Below are positions 7,841 through 16,220 of a stretch of DNA of 40,098 nucleotides, piece by piece. Position 1 is the first letter of the stretch. The number at the start of each line of letters is the position of its first letter. The notes below the pieces were generated by a model. It was not told where the DNA came from. It did not search any database and saw only the letters and a list, made by a program, of their open reading frames with translations. The position numbers and the translations under genes were made by a program. This DNA is from DATKPC01 sp035524275 (GTDB lineage Bacteria > Pseudomonadota > Gammaproteobacteria > Burkholderiales > Burkholderiaceae_F): the NCBI GenBank assembly GCA_035524275.1, contig DATKPC010000016.1:1-40098 (forward strand), given 5' to 3'.

Positions 7841-8758
7841 ATGTCGACGCGCCGCAATTTCCACCGGGCCGCGCTGTCCGCGACAATCTGCGGGCTCGCC
7901 AACCCGCTGTCAGGCTGTACCGCGATGGCCCCTACGACACGCCCGCTGGCGGTTGATTGCCACGCGCACGTCTTCCTGCGCAGCCTGCCGATGCCGGATC
8001 GGCGGCGCGCACCGTCGGGCTACGACGCGCCGCCCGAAGCCTTTCTCGCCCACCTGGATGAGTTCGGCCTGACCCACGGGGTCGTCGTCCAGCCCAGCTT
8101 CCTGGGCACCGACAACGCCTACCTGCTCGATGCGCTGCAGCGCTATCCGAAGCGCCTGCGCGGCGTCGCGGTCGTCGATCCTTCCGTCCCTGCTGCGGAG
8201 CTCGACCGGCTGCAGCAGGCGGGCGTCGTCGGCATTCGGCTTAACCAGGTCGGATTGCCGGCACCGGAGTTCGGCTCGCCCGCCTGGCAAGCCCTGCTGC
8301 GTGAACTTCAGCGGCGCGCCTGGCACGTGCAGGTTCACCAGGTCGCGGCACAGCTGCGGCCGCTGCTCGATCCGCTACTCGAACGGCAGCTCGATGTGGT
8401 CGTCGACCACTTCGGTCGCCCCGATCCGACGCTCGGCGTCGAGGATCCCGGCTTCCGCTACCTGCTGTCGCTCGCGCCCTCGCGGCGCGTCTGGGTGAAG
8501 TTGTCCGCAAGCTATCGCAACGGAGCCGACGGACGCGGCGAGCAGGTTGCTCGAGAGGCCCTCCCGCTGCTGGCCGGATCCCTCGGCTGGGATCGCCTGG
8601 TCTGGGGAAGCGACTGGCCGCATACGCTTTTCGAGCAGGCGGCGGACTATGGCGGGCAGCGCCGGCGGCTCGATGCATGGATCCCCGAAGAGTCGATCCG
8701 CCGGCGCGTTCTCGGCGACAACGCGGCGGCGCTGTATCGCATCGGCGCGGTCGGCTGA
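7841..8758 (+). CDS. Amidohydrolase-2 family hydrolase (2-pyrone-4,6-dicarboxylate lactonase-like), possibly a lipoprotein
   Basis: 305 residues of a metal-dependent TIM-barrel hydrolase (amidohydrolase_2). Signatures are the VDCHAHVF metal motif near residue 39, the VVVDHFGRPDP segment and the WGSDWPHT motif with the catalytic Asp. The N-terminus has basic residues (STRRNFHRAAL), a hydrophobic stretch and LSGC, which fits a lipoprotein signal, or a Tat-type signal. That is unusual because relatives are mostly cytoplasmic. The ATG at 7841 follows GGAG. The gene lies 61 bp after the MFS gene on the same strand. Import and hydrolysis of a lactone or aromatic breakdown product is a reasonable guess. 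Confidence 0.88.
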   Translation: MSTRRNFHRAALSATICGLANPLSGCTAMAPTTRPLAVDCHAHVFLRSLPMPDRRRAPSGYDAPPEAFLAHLDEFGLTHGVVVQPSFLGTDNAYLLDALQRYPKRLRGVAVVDPSVPAAELDRLQQAGVVGIRLNQVGLPAPEFGSPAWQALLRELQRRAWHVQVHQVAAQLRPLLDPLLERQLDVVVDHFGRPDPTLGVEDPGFRYLLSLAPSRRVWVKLSASYRNGADGRGEQVAREALPLLAGSLGWDRLVWGSDWPHTLFEQAADYGGQRRRLDAWIPEESIRRRVLGDNAAALYRIGAVG

Positions 8759-8781
8759 GTCTCAGGCTGTCGGCGGTCGCG

Positions 8782-8853
8782 GTAGGGATGGCCGTTACCG
8801 GCGAGCCCCCGCCCTGCACAGATCCGTACGTGCCCGGCTCGGGCATACGGCTC
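8782..8853 (-). other. Orphan 3' end of a group II intron (domains V and VI)
   Basis: On the minus strand, 8853-8821 folds as a group II domain V. GAGCCGTA pairs with TACGGATC and contains the catalytic AGC triad. A two-base CG bulge follows on the 3' side, and the distal helix UGCCCG/CGGGCA is capped by AGC. A domain VI-like hairpin follows, with GCCG-GUAA-CGGC inside a G-run/UCCC stem, and then a terminal CCCTAC near 8782. Domain V is 33 bases rather than the usual 34, and a G-U pair has become G-A. No intron-encoded reverse transcriptase and no domains I-IV are present, so this is a truncated, immobile remnant. Confidence 0.7.
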
Positions 8854-8912
8854 CTACCGCGGGTGCCATCATCGCAACCTCCGTGGTTAAGGTGTTGCGA
8901 CGATGGATTGAA

Positions 8913-9257
8913 TCGACCCAATACCTGTCGATTCGCTACTCGGAGCGGATGACCGAGATCGGCATCGATCCATCGACAGTCGGCGTCGGCGCCTCCTCCG
9001 ACAACGCATTGGCCGAGACGATCATCGGGCTGTACAAGACCGAGGTGATCCATCACCGCGGCCCCCGGAAGAACCTCGAAGCCGTGGAGTACGCAACGCT
9101 CGCATCGGTCGACTGGCTCAACAACCGCAGGCTGCTCGAGCCCATTGGCAACGTGCCGCCGGCGAAGCTTGAGGCGGAGTTTCGTTAACGGCGATCGGGG
9201 CGGGTCGTCCCGGCCTGACTCAAACTCGGAGGTCTCCGGGAATCCCGGGGCGGCTCA
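8913..9257 (+). mobile_element. IS3-family insertion sequence remnant (3' end of transposase orfB and right terminal repeat)
   Basis: An open frame to the TAA at 9186-9188 reads YLSIRYSERMTEIGIDPS, then SSDNALAETIIGLYKTEV, then VDWLNNRRLLEPIGNVPP. This is the C-terminal end of the DDE integrase domain of IS3-group OrfB proteins, including the final catalytic Glu region. The upstream catalytic part and OrfA are missing. After the stop, CCGGGAATCCCGGGGCGG followed by CTCA (9236-9257) looks like the right terminal inverted repeat of this IS group. The left end is lost. The element lies against the intron remnant, so the two may have been deleted together. Confidence 0.8.
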
Positions 9258-9475
9258 GTCGCCCTCGAATCGGCGCCTGGGCGGGATTCAGGTCGACGCG
9301 TTTGTGATCGGCCCCGAGCGGCGGTCCGTCACGTCGTCTGTTGACCCGTTTCGGCAGTTCGTCGCATGGAGGCGCAGTCCGTCGCATACGGGAGGAAGCC
9401 GCATAGGCAAAATTCGATACTGGCGCCACTGATCGACTCGCGGCATCCGGGCCGGGCTGAGTCGAGGGGAGGGGC

Positions 9476-10636
9476 ATGGCGCATCGAAGCCGCCGGTTGA
9501 TCCTCGCCGCCACTGCAGCGGCGACCGTTGTTGTTGCTGGCGTCGCGGTGACGAGACCCGACCGGTCGACCCAGGACGATTCGTCCGTTCAGGGCCCGAC
9601 GGTGCTGGAATTCGAGCCGGCGGATCTGGCGACGATCGAGCGGCGTGCCTGGATGGTCGCGCTGCAATTGCCGGGCACGGTGCAGGCGCTCTCGCAGGCG
9701 ACGGTCCGCGCCAAGACATCGGCGGAAGTCCGTCGCGTGTTGTTCCGGGAGGGCGACCGTGTCGCGGCCGGCCAGATCGTCGCCGAGTTCGACGTGGCCG
9801 CACTACGGCAGGTCGAGGCCGAGCGCCGGGCCGCTCTCGATTCCGCTCGGGCGCAACTGGCGCAGAGCGAGCGAACGCGCGATGCCAATGCGGCGCTGCT
9901 GCAGCAGGGATTCATCTCGACCAACGCATTTGCCAGCGCCGAGGCGTCGTTCCGTGCCCAGCTCGCGGCCGTCGACGCAGGGCAGGCTCAGCTCGCTCAG
10001 GTGCGCCTGCAGCTCAGCGACGCCATCGTTCGCGCGCCGATCGGCGGGCTGGTCGCGAAGCGTGACGTCCAGCCGGGCGAAAAGGTCGCGTTCGATGCTC
10101 CGCTGCTGACGATCGTCGACCTGTCGCGCCTCGAAGTGCAGGCGCAGGCGCCCGTCTCGGAGGTCGCGCGGATCGCCATTGGCGCGCCGGCAACCGTCGA
10201 TGTCGACGGCGCGGACGGAACTGCGCCGGTCGTGGGTCGCGTCGAGCGAATCAATCCGAGCGCCGACGCCGGTTCGCGGACGATCGCCGTCTATGTGTCG
10301 ATCCCGAATCCGGAGCAGGGACTGCGCTCCGGAATGTTCGCGCACATCCGGCTCGCGTCCAAGGCCGGCGCGCCTACGGCGACCTTGGTCGCGTCTGCGG
10401 TACATGCCGAAGGCTCCGAAGCGTACGTATGGGTGTTCACGGGCGACCGCATCGTGCGTCGATCGGTCCGGACCGGGCGTCGCGACGACCGCGAGCAGCG
10501 CGTCGAGATCCTCGGTGGCCTCGGCGACTCCGAGCGCGTCGTTGCCTTGCACATCGATGCGCCTGCCGAAGAGGCGCCCGCGCGCCTCATCGACGCCACC
10601 CCGGCCGCGTTGGCGGCCCGTGCCGCTGCGCGCTGA
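9476..10636 (+). CDS. RND efflux periplasmic adaptor (membrane fusion protein)
   Basis: 386 residues. An uncleaved signal-anchor or signal peptide (SRRLILAATAAATVVVAGVAV) is followed by the lipoyl half-motif VRAKTSAEVRRVLFREGDRV, an alpha-helical hairpin around residues 115-180 (QVEAERRAALDSARAQLAQS), the second lipoyl half DAIVRAPIGGLVAKRDVQPG, and beta-barrel and membrane-proximal domains. It would bridge the inner-membrane RND pump and an outer-membrane channel. The ATG at 9476 follows a strong GAGGGGAGGGG site. The pump gene starts 12 bp after its stop, so the pair is an operon. No outer-membrane factor is encoded nearby, so a TolC/OprM-type channel must come from elsewhere. Confidence 0.92.
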   Translation: MAHRSRRLILAATAAATVVVAGVAVTRPDRSTQDDSSVQGPTVLEFEPADLATIERRAWMVALQLPGTVQALSQATVRAKTSAEVRRVLFREGDRVAAGQIVAEFDVAALRQVEAERRAALDSARAQLAQSERTRDANAALLQQGFISTNAFASAEASFRAQLAAVDAGQAQLAQVRLQLSDAIVRAPIGGLVAKRDVQPGEKVAFDAPLLTIVDLSRLEVQAQAPVSEVARIAIGAPATVDVDGADGTAPVVGRVERINPSADAGSRTIAVYVSIPNPEQGLRSGMFAHIRLASKAGAPTATLVASAVHAEGSEAYVWVFTGDRIVRRSVRTGRRDDREQRVEILGGLGDSERVVALHIDAPAEEAPARLIDATPAALAARAAAR

Positions 10637-10648
10637 CGGGGATGCCCG

Positions 10649-13600
10649 ATGAACATCACGCGGATTGCGATCGACAACCCGATCTTTGCGACGATGGTGA
10701 TGGCTGCACTCGTCGTGCTCGGCGGGTTTTCGTACGCCCGCCTCGGCGTAGAGGCGATGCCGGATGTTGCGGCGCCGATGGTCACCGTCACGGTGCGGTA
10801 TCCCGGCGCCTCGCCGGCGCAGGTGGAAAGCGACATCGCCAAGCCGGTCGAGAACGCGGTCAACGCGATCGGCGGAGTCAAGATGATCCGCTCGCTGTCG
10901 CGCGAGGGCAGCAATTTGACGTTCGTCGAGTTCCGCGCCGACGCCGACGTCGCCCGCTCGATCCAGGATGTGCGCGACAAGGTGGCGCTGGTACGGCCCG
11001 GATTCCCGCGCGACGCGAAGGATCCGCTGGTCGAGCGCGTCAACCTCGACAACGACGAGCCGACGGCGCGCTTCGCGTTGCTGGGCGCTGGCGTCTCGGC
11101 GCGCGCACTGTCGGACCTCGCCGAGCAGGTCGTCGCGAAAGGGCTGCAGCGGGCCTCCGGCGCCGGCCGCGTCGAAGTGGAGGGCGGCGTCGAGCGGCAG
11201 GTGCGCGTCGAGCTGGATCCCGCCGCCCTGGCGGCGCACGGGCTGACGGTCGACCAGGTCGCGGCCGCCGTGCGCGGCGCGAACGTCGCCGTTCCGGTCG
11301 GCGCGATCACGCGCGATCCGTCCGAGGCGATCGTCCGCGTCGACGGGCGAATGCGAACGCCGGCCGACTTCGCCGACATCGTCGTTGCCCGGCGCAACGG
11401 CGTGCCGATCCGCGTCGGCCAGCTGGCGCGCGTCATCGACGGCGAACGCGAGCGCGAGACGATCGCGCGCGTCGAGGGGCAGCCCGCCGTCGCGCTGCGC
11501 GTCTTCAAGGCGCAGGACGCCAATCTCGTCGCTACAGGCGCCGCGCTGCGCGAACAGGCACGGCAACTGCGGGAACGGCTGCCCGCCGGCGTGGAGCTGC
11601 GCCAGCTGGCCGACGGCTCCAGCGAGGTCGCTGCGTCGGTGGCCGGCGTCAAGCGGACAATCGTCGAAGGCGGCGTGCTGACGGTGCTGATCGTCTTCCT
11701 GTTCCTCGGCTCCTGGCGCAGCACCGTGATCACCGGGTTGACGCTGCCGATTGCCGTCATCGCGACGATGGGCGCGCTGTACGCGCTCGGGCTTACGATC
11801 AACGTCATGTCGCTGATGGCACTGTCGCTGTGCATCGGCCTGCTGATCGATGACGCGATCGTCGTTCGCGAGAATATCGTCCGCCACCGGCGGCTCGGCG
11901 CCGACCACCGCTCGGCAGCGCTTTCCGGGACCGGCGAGATCTCGCTGGCCGTTCTGGCGACGACGTTCTCGCTCGTGGCGGTGTTCGTTCCCGTCGCGTT
12001 CATGCGCGGGCTCGTCGGCCAGTTCTTCCGACCGTTCGGTGTCACGGTGGCCGTGGCCGTACTGTTGTCGCTTTTCGTCAGTTTCACGCTCGACCCGATG
12101 TTGTCGGCCGTCTGGCACGATCCGCCCGGCGGCGCGCGCGGTCTGCCGCTCGTCGGCGCGACGGTGGCGCGGTTCGACCGCGCGCTGGATGCGGCGCACC
12201 GCGGCTACGACTGGCTGCTGCGCTGGGCGCTGGCGCACCGTCCGGCGACGCTGGCGATCGCCGTGGCCGCCTTCGTCGGCGCGCTACCGCTGGCCGGCGT
12301 CGTTGGCACCGAGCTGATGCCGAAGGTCGACGACGGCCGGATCACGCTGAACCTGACGATGCCGGTCGGGGCCAGTCTCGCAGCCGCCGACGGGCGCGTG
12401 CGCCGGGTCGAGCAGGCCTTGCGCGCGACGTCCGAGGTCGCGACGCTCGACACCGTGGTCGGCATCGATGGCGCGCGCAACGCCGCGCGGATCGACGTGA
12501 CGCTGCTGCCGAAGGAACGTCGCATGCGGACGAAGGAGCAGGTCGAGGCCGACCTGCGGCGCCGTGTGGCGGCCGTGCCGGGCGTCGACGCGAAGGTGGG
12601 CACCGACGTGCCGATCTTCGTCAACCTGCTCGGGACCGACGAGGCGCGGATGACCGCCGTGATGGCCGACCTGCGCGCGAAGGTTGCCGCGGTCCCGGGT
12701 ATCGCCGACCTCGACACCTCGCTGAAGGAAGGCGTGCCGGCGCTGGCGCTGCGACTGAAGCCGGAGCAGGCTGCCGACTATGGACTGACGCACCAGCAGC
12801 TCGGCGCGACGCTGCGGGCGCTCGTCGGCGGCGAGGACTGCGGCACCTGGCTCGGGCCCGACGGCCACGACTACCAGGTCGTCGCGCAGCTGCCGCGGGC
12901 CGCGCGCGAGACGATCGACGACATCGGCGAGATCGGCATCGCCACCGGCCGCGCGCTGCGCGACGGTGCGCCGGAGATCGTACCGCTGCGCGCCGTGGCG
13001 ACGATCGAGCCGTCGGCCAATCCGCAGAACATCCGGCGCCAGGACCTGATGCGGCGCATCGCGCTGTTCGCGAACGTCCAGGGCCGGCCGAGCGGCGATG
13101 TCGGCGCCGACGTGCAGAAGCTGGTTCGCGCCTTTCCGCTGCCGCCGGGGATGCGGATCGAGATCAATGGCGAGATCGAGGACCAGCAGCAGGTAGCCGG
13201 CGAGATCCTCGCGGCCATCGCGCTCGCCGTCATCTTCATCTACCTGGTCCTGGCGTCACAGTTCGCGAGCTTCGTCCAGCCGCTGGTCATCATGGCCTCG
13301 CTTCCGCTGTCGATCGTCGGGGTGATGCTGGCGCTGCTGGCCACGCGCACGACGCTGAACCTCTACTCGATGATCGGCATCGTCTTCCTGATGGGCCTCG
13401 TGACGAAGAACGCGATCCTGCTCGTCGACTTCGCGAACCGCGCCCGCCGTGGGGGGCGCGGTGTCGCCGACGCACTGCTCGAGGCCGGACAGATCCGGCT
13501 GCGGCCGATCCTGATGACGACGACGGCGATGGTGTTCGGGATGCTGCCGCTCGCACTTGGGCTCGGCGAGGGCGCCGAGCAGCAGGCGCCGATGGGACGC

Positions 13601-13771
13601 GCGATCATCGGCGGCGTGTTGACATCGACGGCGTTGACGCTGATTGTCGTGCCGGTCGCCTACGCGGCATGCGACGGCATGCCGCAACGCGCAATGTGCG
13701 CGCTGCGACGCCTGTTCCGCCGGCTACCCCGAAGCGAGGTACGTCGACACGCTAAGCGGTCCGCACATTGA
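10649..13771 (+). CDS. RND-family efflux pump, AcrB/HAE-type inner-membrane permease
   Basis: 1040 residues, full length for the family. It begins MNITRIAIDNPIFATMVMAA and has the porter-domain motif VRYPGASPAQVE. The proton-relay Asp pair is at residues 401-402 in helix 4 (GLLIDDAIVVREN). The GSWRSTVITGLTLP loop, VVGTELMPKVDDGRI after the central junction, and LMGLVTKNAILLVDFANRA in the second half are all present. It would form a trimeric proton-driven pump with the adaptor encoded upstream. Hydrophobic or amphiphilic compounds are more likely substrates than metals, because the metal-type signature residues are not evident. It sits in a zone rich in mobile-element debris. Confidence 0.94.
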   Translation: MNITRIAIDNPIFATMVMAALVVLGGFSYARLGVEAMPDVAAPMVTVTVRYPGASPAQVESDIAKPVENAVNAIGGVKMIRSLSREGSNLTFVEFRADADVARSIQDVRDKVALVRPGFPRDAKDPLVERVNLDNDEPTARFALLGAGVSARALSDLAEQVVAKGLQRASGAGRVEVEGGVERQVRVELDPAALAAHGLTVDQVAAAVRGANVAVPVGAITRDPSEAIVRVDGRMRTPADFADIVVARRNGVPIRVGQLARVIDGERERETIARVEGQPAVALRVFKAQDANLVATGAALREQARQLRERLPAGVELRQLADGSSEVAASVAGVKRTIVEGGVLTVLIVFLFLGSWRSTVITGLTLPIAVIATMGALYALGLTINVMSLMALSLCIGLLIDDAIVVRENIVRHRRLGADHRSAALSGTGEISLAVLATTFSLVAVFVPVAFMRGLVGQFFRPFGVTVAVAVLLSLFVSFTLDPMLSAVWHDPPGGARGLPLVGATVARFDRALDAAHRGYDWLLRWALAHRPATLAIAVAAFVGALPLAGVVGTELMPKVDDGRITLNLTMPVGASLAAADGRVRRVEQALRATSEVATLDTVVGIDGARNAARIDVTLLPKERRMRTKEQVEADLRRRVAAVPGVDAKVGTDVPIFVNLLGTDEARMTAVMADLRAKVAAVPGIADLDTSLKEGVPALALRLKPEQAADYGLTHQQLGATLRALVGGEDCGTWLGPDGHDYQVVAQLPRAARETIDDIGEIGIATGRALRDGAPEIVPLRAVATIEPSANPQNIRRQDLMRRIALFANVQGRPSGDVGADVQKLVRAFPLPPGMRIEINGEIEDQQQVAGEILAAIALAVIFIYLVLASQFASFVQPLVIMASLPLSIVGVMLALLATRTTLNLYSMIGIVFLMGLVTKNAILLVDFANRARRGGRGVADALLEAGQIRLRPILMTTTAMVFGMLPLALGLGEGAEQQAPMGRAIIGGVLTSTALTLIVVPVAYAACDGMPQRAMCALRRLFRRLPRSEVRRHAKRSAH

Positions 13772-13791
13772 ACTTTTCTTGCTCAAAAGCT

Positions 13792-13806
13792 GCCTTGTTT
13801 CAAGGC
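13792..13806 (+). terminator. Small perfect hairpin after the RND pump gene
   Basis: GCCTTG-TTT-CAAGGC forms a perfect 6-bp stem with a 3-base loop 20 bases after the pump stop codon. There is no U-run after it, so intrinsic termination is uncertain. Confidence 0.3.
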
Positions 13807-13935
13807 GTTCGAAGGCAACGGCGGACATCGCGATGACGATTCATTTCGGCGTTCGCGACGTTATTTGCTCGACTACGACCGTTGCCGAGCGTTTACGACG
13901 ATTCTTGGTCAGAACACGCCACCAGCGAATGGTCG

Positions 13936-14060
13936 CGAACAATAAAGCTCCGAAAACGCTTCAGAGGGGGGCCAGGGGCTTCAGCACCCCGATAAAGTTC
14001 CGAAATGCGCGTGCAGATGCCCAGCTTGAAAGGCAGCGCGCACAGTGAAGTTCCGAAAAG
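13936..14060 (+). repeat. Left set of three spaced GAACAATAAAGTTCCGAAA-type repeats
   Basis: Copies with cores AAAGCTCCGAAA (core from 13944), AAAGTTCCGAAA (from 13994) and GAAGTTCCGAAA (from 14047) lie 50 and 53 bases apart in the same orientation. The outermost copy, CGAACAATAAAGCTCCGAAA, matches the inverted outer copy at 16703-16722 except for one base. Multiple short repeats at each end resemble IS21-type termini, though that family assignment is only a suggestion. Confidence 0.65.
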
Positions 14061-14231
14061 TTGTAACGCTTCGCGCGCGACGTTGCGTCGCAGCAGTCCG
14101 CTATCGGTCTACAGGGGAAATCGGCTGATCGATGGCCCTTCGGTCACTGTCGACCCAGACCGGACATGCCGCCCTGCCCTCCGAAGCGGCCGACGATGTC
14201 GGCCACCGACCCTCCGATGAAGTCCGATGAA

Positions 14232-14253
14232 GGCCGCCTTGACCGCGGTGTGA
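14232..14253. repeat. Possible IS66 end fragment
   Basis: GGCCGCCTTGACCGCGGTGT resembles GCGGCCTTGACCGCGGCGTG next to the IS66 end at 16221-16258, in the same orientation. It is short and could be chance in GC-rich DNA. Confidence 0.3.
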
Positions 14254-14340
14254 CACCGGCGCCTTCTACTACGCTGAGCGTCACCCTGCCGCAGGGCACT
14301 CGCGTCGCGCGGCGCGAACGGCCGCTGAGCGGGCCGCCGC

Positions 14341-15471
14341 TTACCTGTGGAGCATCGCCTCGATCTCGTCCGCTGCGTTCGCTGCGCCGTCGACGCCGTT
14401 GAGCTGCGCCGCGCGCGATCGCGCCGCTGAGCGAAAACTAGGGTCGCCGAGGATGCGGCTCGCCGCTTCGCGAATGGCCGAAGCGGGGGCGTCGCCGGGC
14501 AATGCGAGGCCGGCGCCCCATTCCTCGACGGTGCGGGCAACCAGTTCCTGGTCGTGCGCCAAGCCGGGCATCAGGATCATCGGCACGCCGTGCCGAAGCG
14601 AGCGCATCGCCGTGCCGTGGCCGCCATGCGTGATCGTCAGCGCCGCAGCGCGCAGGATCGGGTCGTGCGCCGCGTACTCGATCACGGTCGCGTTTGCGGG
14701 CGCCGACAGCTCTTCCGGCTTGACGATGCCACCGGTCGTCGTGACGACCCGCGCCGGCAACGGCGCCAGCGCGTCGAGCGTGTTCTGCAGCTTCGCGACC
14801 GAGCGCTGCTCGAAGCCCGTGCTGAAGCTGACCAGGACCGTGCTGCGCTCGCCGCCGTCGGACGGCACCTGCATCGGCTGCGCCAGCTTCTCGTCCTCCA
14901 GCGAAGGCCCGACATGGAGCACCGCTTCCCAGCCGGCAGGCGCAGCCGCGTCGAAGGCTGCCAGCGTCGTTACGATGATCCGCTCACGCGATTGCCAAAG
15001 TGCCTCGAACGACGGCAGGCGCTCGAACCCGGCCTTCTCGCGCATGCCGTTCAACCGGGACAGCATGTCGCCCCAGCGATCGAGCTGCCGGAACAGGAAC
15101 GTATGGCAGATCACGGCCGAACGGCACCGGAAGTCGTCGGCCTCGGACAGCGCCGCCGGGAACATGCCGTCGATCAGGACGAGGTCGGGATTCTCGTCGG
15201 CTACGCGGTGCCGCACCTCAGCCGCAACGGCCGGGGACGTTAGGTAGCACGCGGCGCGCGTCAGCGGCGAGCCCGCTGGGTAGCGCTCGACCTGCTCGTA
15301 GGCCGACTGGATCTCGATCGCACGGAAGCCGGCTGCCTGCACGCGCGGCACCATCTCCGGACGACCCGCGAAGGACACCATGTGGCCGCGCTCGGACAAG
15401 GCGCGCGCGATGCCGAGGCTCGGCGGAAGGTTGCCGCCGCCGGACCAGTTCAGCCAGAGAAATCTAGCCAT
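14341..15471 (-). CDS. Glycosyltransferase, GT1/UGT-like (macrolide/glycolipid glycosyltransferase type)
   Basis: 376 residues with a GT-B fold. The N-terminal acceptor domain begins ARFLWLNWSGGGNLPPSLG, with the ALSERGHMVSFAG pattern. The C-terminal donor domain carries TVLVSFSTGFEQRS, then VIEYAAHDPILRAAALTITH and GGHGTAMRSLRHGVPMILMP, the NDP-sugar-binding signature of UDP- or dTDP-glycosyltransferases. Length is slightly short of the usual 390-430. Relatives glycosylate macrolides, flavonoids or glycolipids, and some inactivate antibiotics. The gene overlaps the TetR regulator gene by 8 bases, so the pair is co-expressed and the enzyme probably responds to the molecule sensed by the regulator. 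The acceptor is unknown. Confidence 0.88.
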   Translation of the reverse strand: MARFLWLNWSGGGNLPPSLGIARALSERGHMVSFAGRPEMVPRVQAAGFRAIEIQSAYEQVERYPAGSPLTRAACYLTSPAVAAEVRHRVADENPDLVLIDGMFPAALSEADDFRCRSAVICHTFLFRQLDRWGDMLSRLNGMREKAGFERLPSFEALWQSRERIIVTTLAAFDAAAPAGWEAVLHVGPSLEDEKLAQPMQVPSDGGERSTVLVSFSTGFEQRSVAKLQNTLDALAPLPARVVTTTGGIVKPEELSAPANATVIEYAAHDPILRAAALTITHGGHGTAMRSLRHGVPMILMPGLAHDQELVARTVEEWGAGLALPGDAPASAIREAASRILGDPSFRSAARSRAAQLNGVDGAANAADEIEAMLHR

Positions 15472-16060
15472 CGGGCTCTCCCTTCAGGATGCCGCGGACC
15501 AGCCGCAGGGTCGTTGAAAGCGCCGCGCGCTTCGACAGTCCGAAGTCGCGCCGGAGAAGCTTCCAGGTGTAGGCGTCGACGGAGACGATCAGCGCGTCGT
15601 GGACCTCCTTGCGTTCCCGCTCGGGAAAGCGGGCCAGGTGGCCTGCGAACGCCTGCCCGACCTGGGATCGGAGCGCACGCCGGCCGGTCTCCAGGAAATC
15701 GTGCATCGGGGGGATGCGGGGCTCGTCCGCGAGCCAGCGGATGATCGTGTCGCCCATCCGCTCGTAGAAGGCGTGCGTGTCGGCCACGAAGGCCTCGGGA
15801 TCCTTCGGGTCGACGGAGGCCTCGCGAAGTCGTCCGATCGTCCGCAGCGCCTCGACGAACAGCGCATCCTTGCTTCCGAAGACGCGAAGGACGGTGCGCA
15901 CCGCGGTCCCGGCTCGGGTCGCGATGCGATCGATGGTGACGTCCTCGAACGCGTTGCAGAAGAAGAGATCGCAGGCGGATTCCAGGATCGCGCCGCGGGT
16001 CGCCGCGGCAGCATCGGCGCGGGCCCTCATCACGTAGCGGCGCTGCTTCCCTGATTTCAT
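15464..16060 (-). CDS. TetR-family transcriptional regulator
   Basis: 198 residues. After a short basic start, the N-terminal helix-turn-helix reads RGAILESACDLFFCNAFEDV, then TIDRIATRAGTAVRTVLRVF and GSKDALFVEAL, the TetR pattern. The remaining helical domain would bind an effector. It overlaps the downstream glycosyltransferase gene by 8 bases (ATG at 15471, TAG ending at 15464), so both are translated from one message. Repression of its own operon, relieved by the enzyme's substrate, is the simplest model. The pair lies between IS66 debris and two inverted repeat sets, which points to horizontal acquisition. Confidence 0.9.
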   Translation of the reverse strand: MKSGKQRRYVMRARADAAAATRGAILESACDLFFCNAFEDVTIDRIATRAGTAVRTVLRVFGSKDALFVEALRTIGRLREASVDPKDPEAFVADTHAFYERMGDTIIRWLADEPRIPPMHDFLETGRRALRSQVGQAFAGHLARFPERERKEVHDALIVSVDAYTWKLLRRDFGLSKRAALSTTLRLVRGILKGEPDG

Positions 16061-16220
16061 GGCGCCTACGATGCCGCGGAATTTAATTCAAGTCAATTGG
16101 CATGACAGTAAATTGGGAATTCCACCCAGGGACCCTGGATGCGAAGACGCCCCGGAAGCGGCGAGCCGCCGGCGGACGTTCCGAATCGATCAGCATCGGT
16201 GCTCGCGACCTGCGGCGATC

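Larger units (their letters stand above)
13772..14340. other. Gene-free stretch with repeat copies, left flank of the TetR-glycosyltransferase island
   Basis: No convincing gene on either strand. The stretch holds the hairpin after the pump gene, three direct copies of an AAAGTTCCGAAA-type repeat (13936-14060) and a fragment resembling the end of an IS66 element (about 14232-14253, similar to 16235-16258). The rest shows nothing recognisable. Confidence 0.6.

Noticed and set aside
10291..12238. Long antisense frames across the RND pump gene, and similar ones under other genes.
   Set aside because: Composition (Arg/Ala/His/Asp-rich, no domain) is that of high-GC antisense shadow frames. The sense genes are clear family members.
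13936..14060. Evenly spaced short repeats that might suggest a CRISPR array.
   Set aside because: Only three imperfect copies with 12-20 bp cores, an inverted set 2.7 kb away, and no cas genes. They fit mobile-element termini better.
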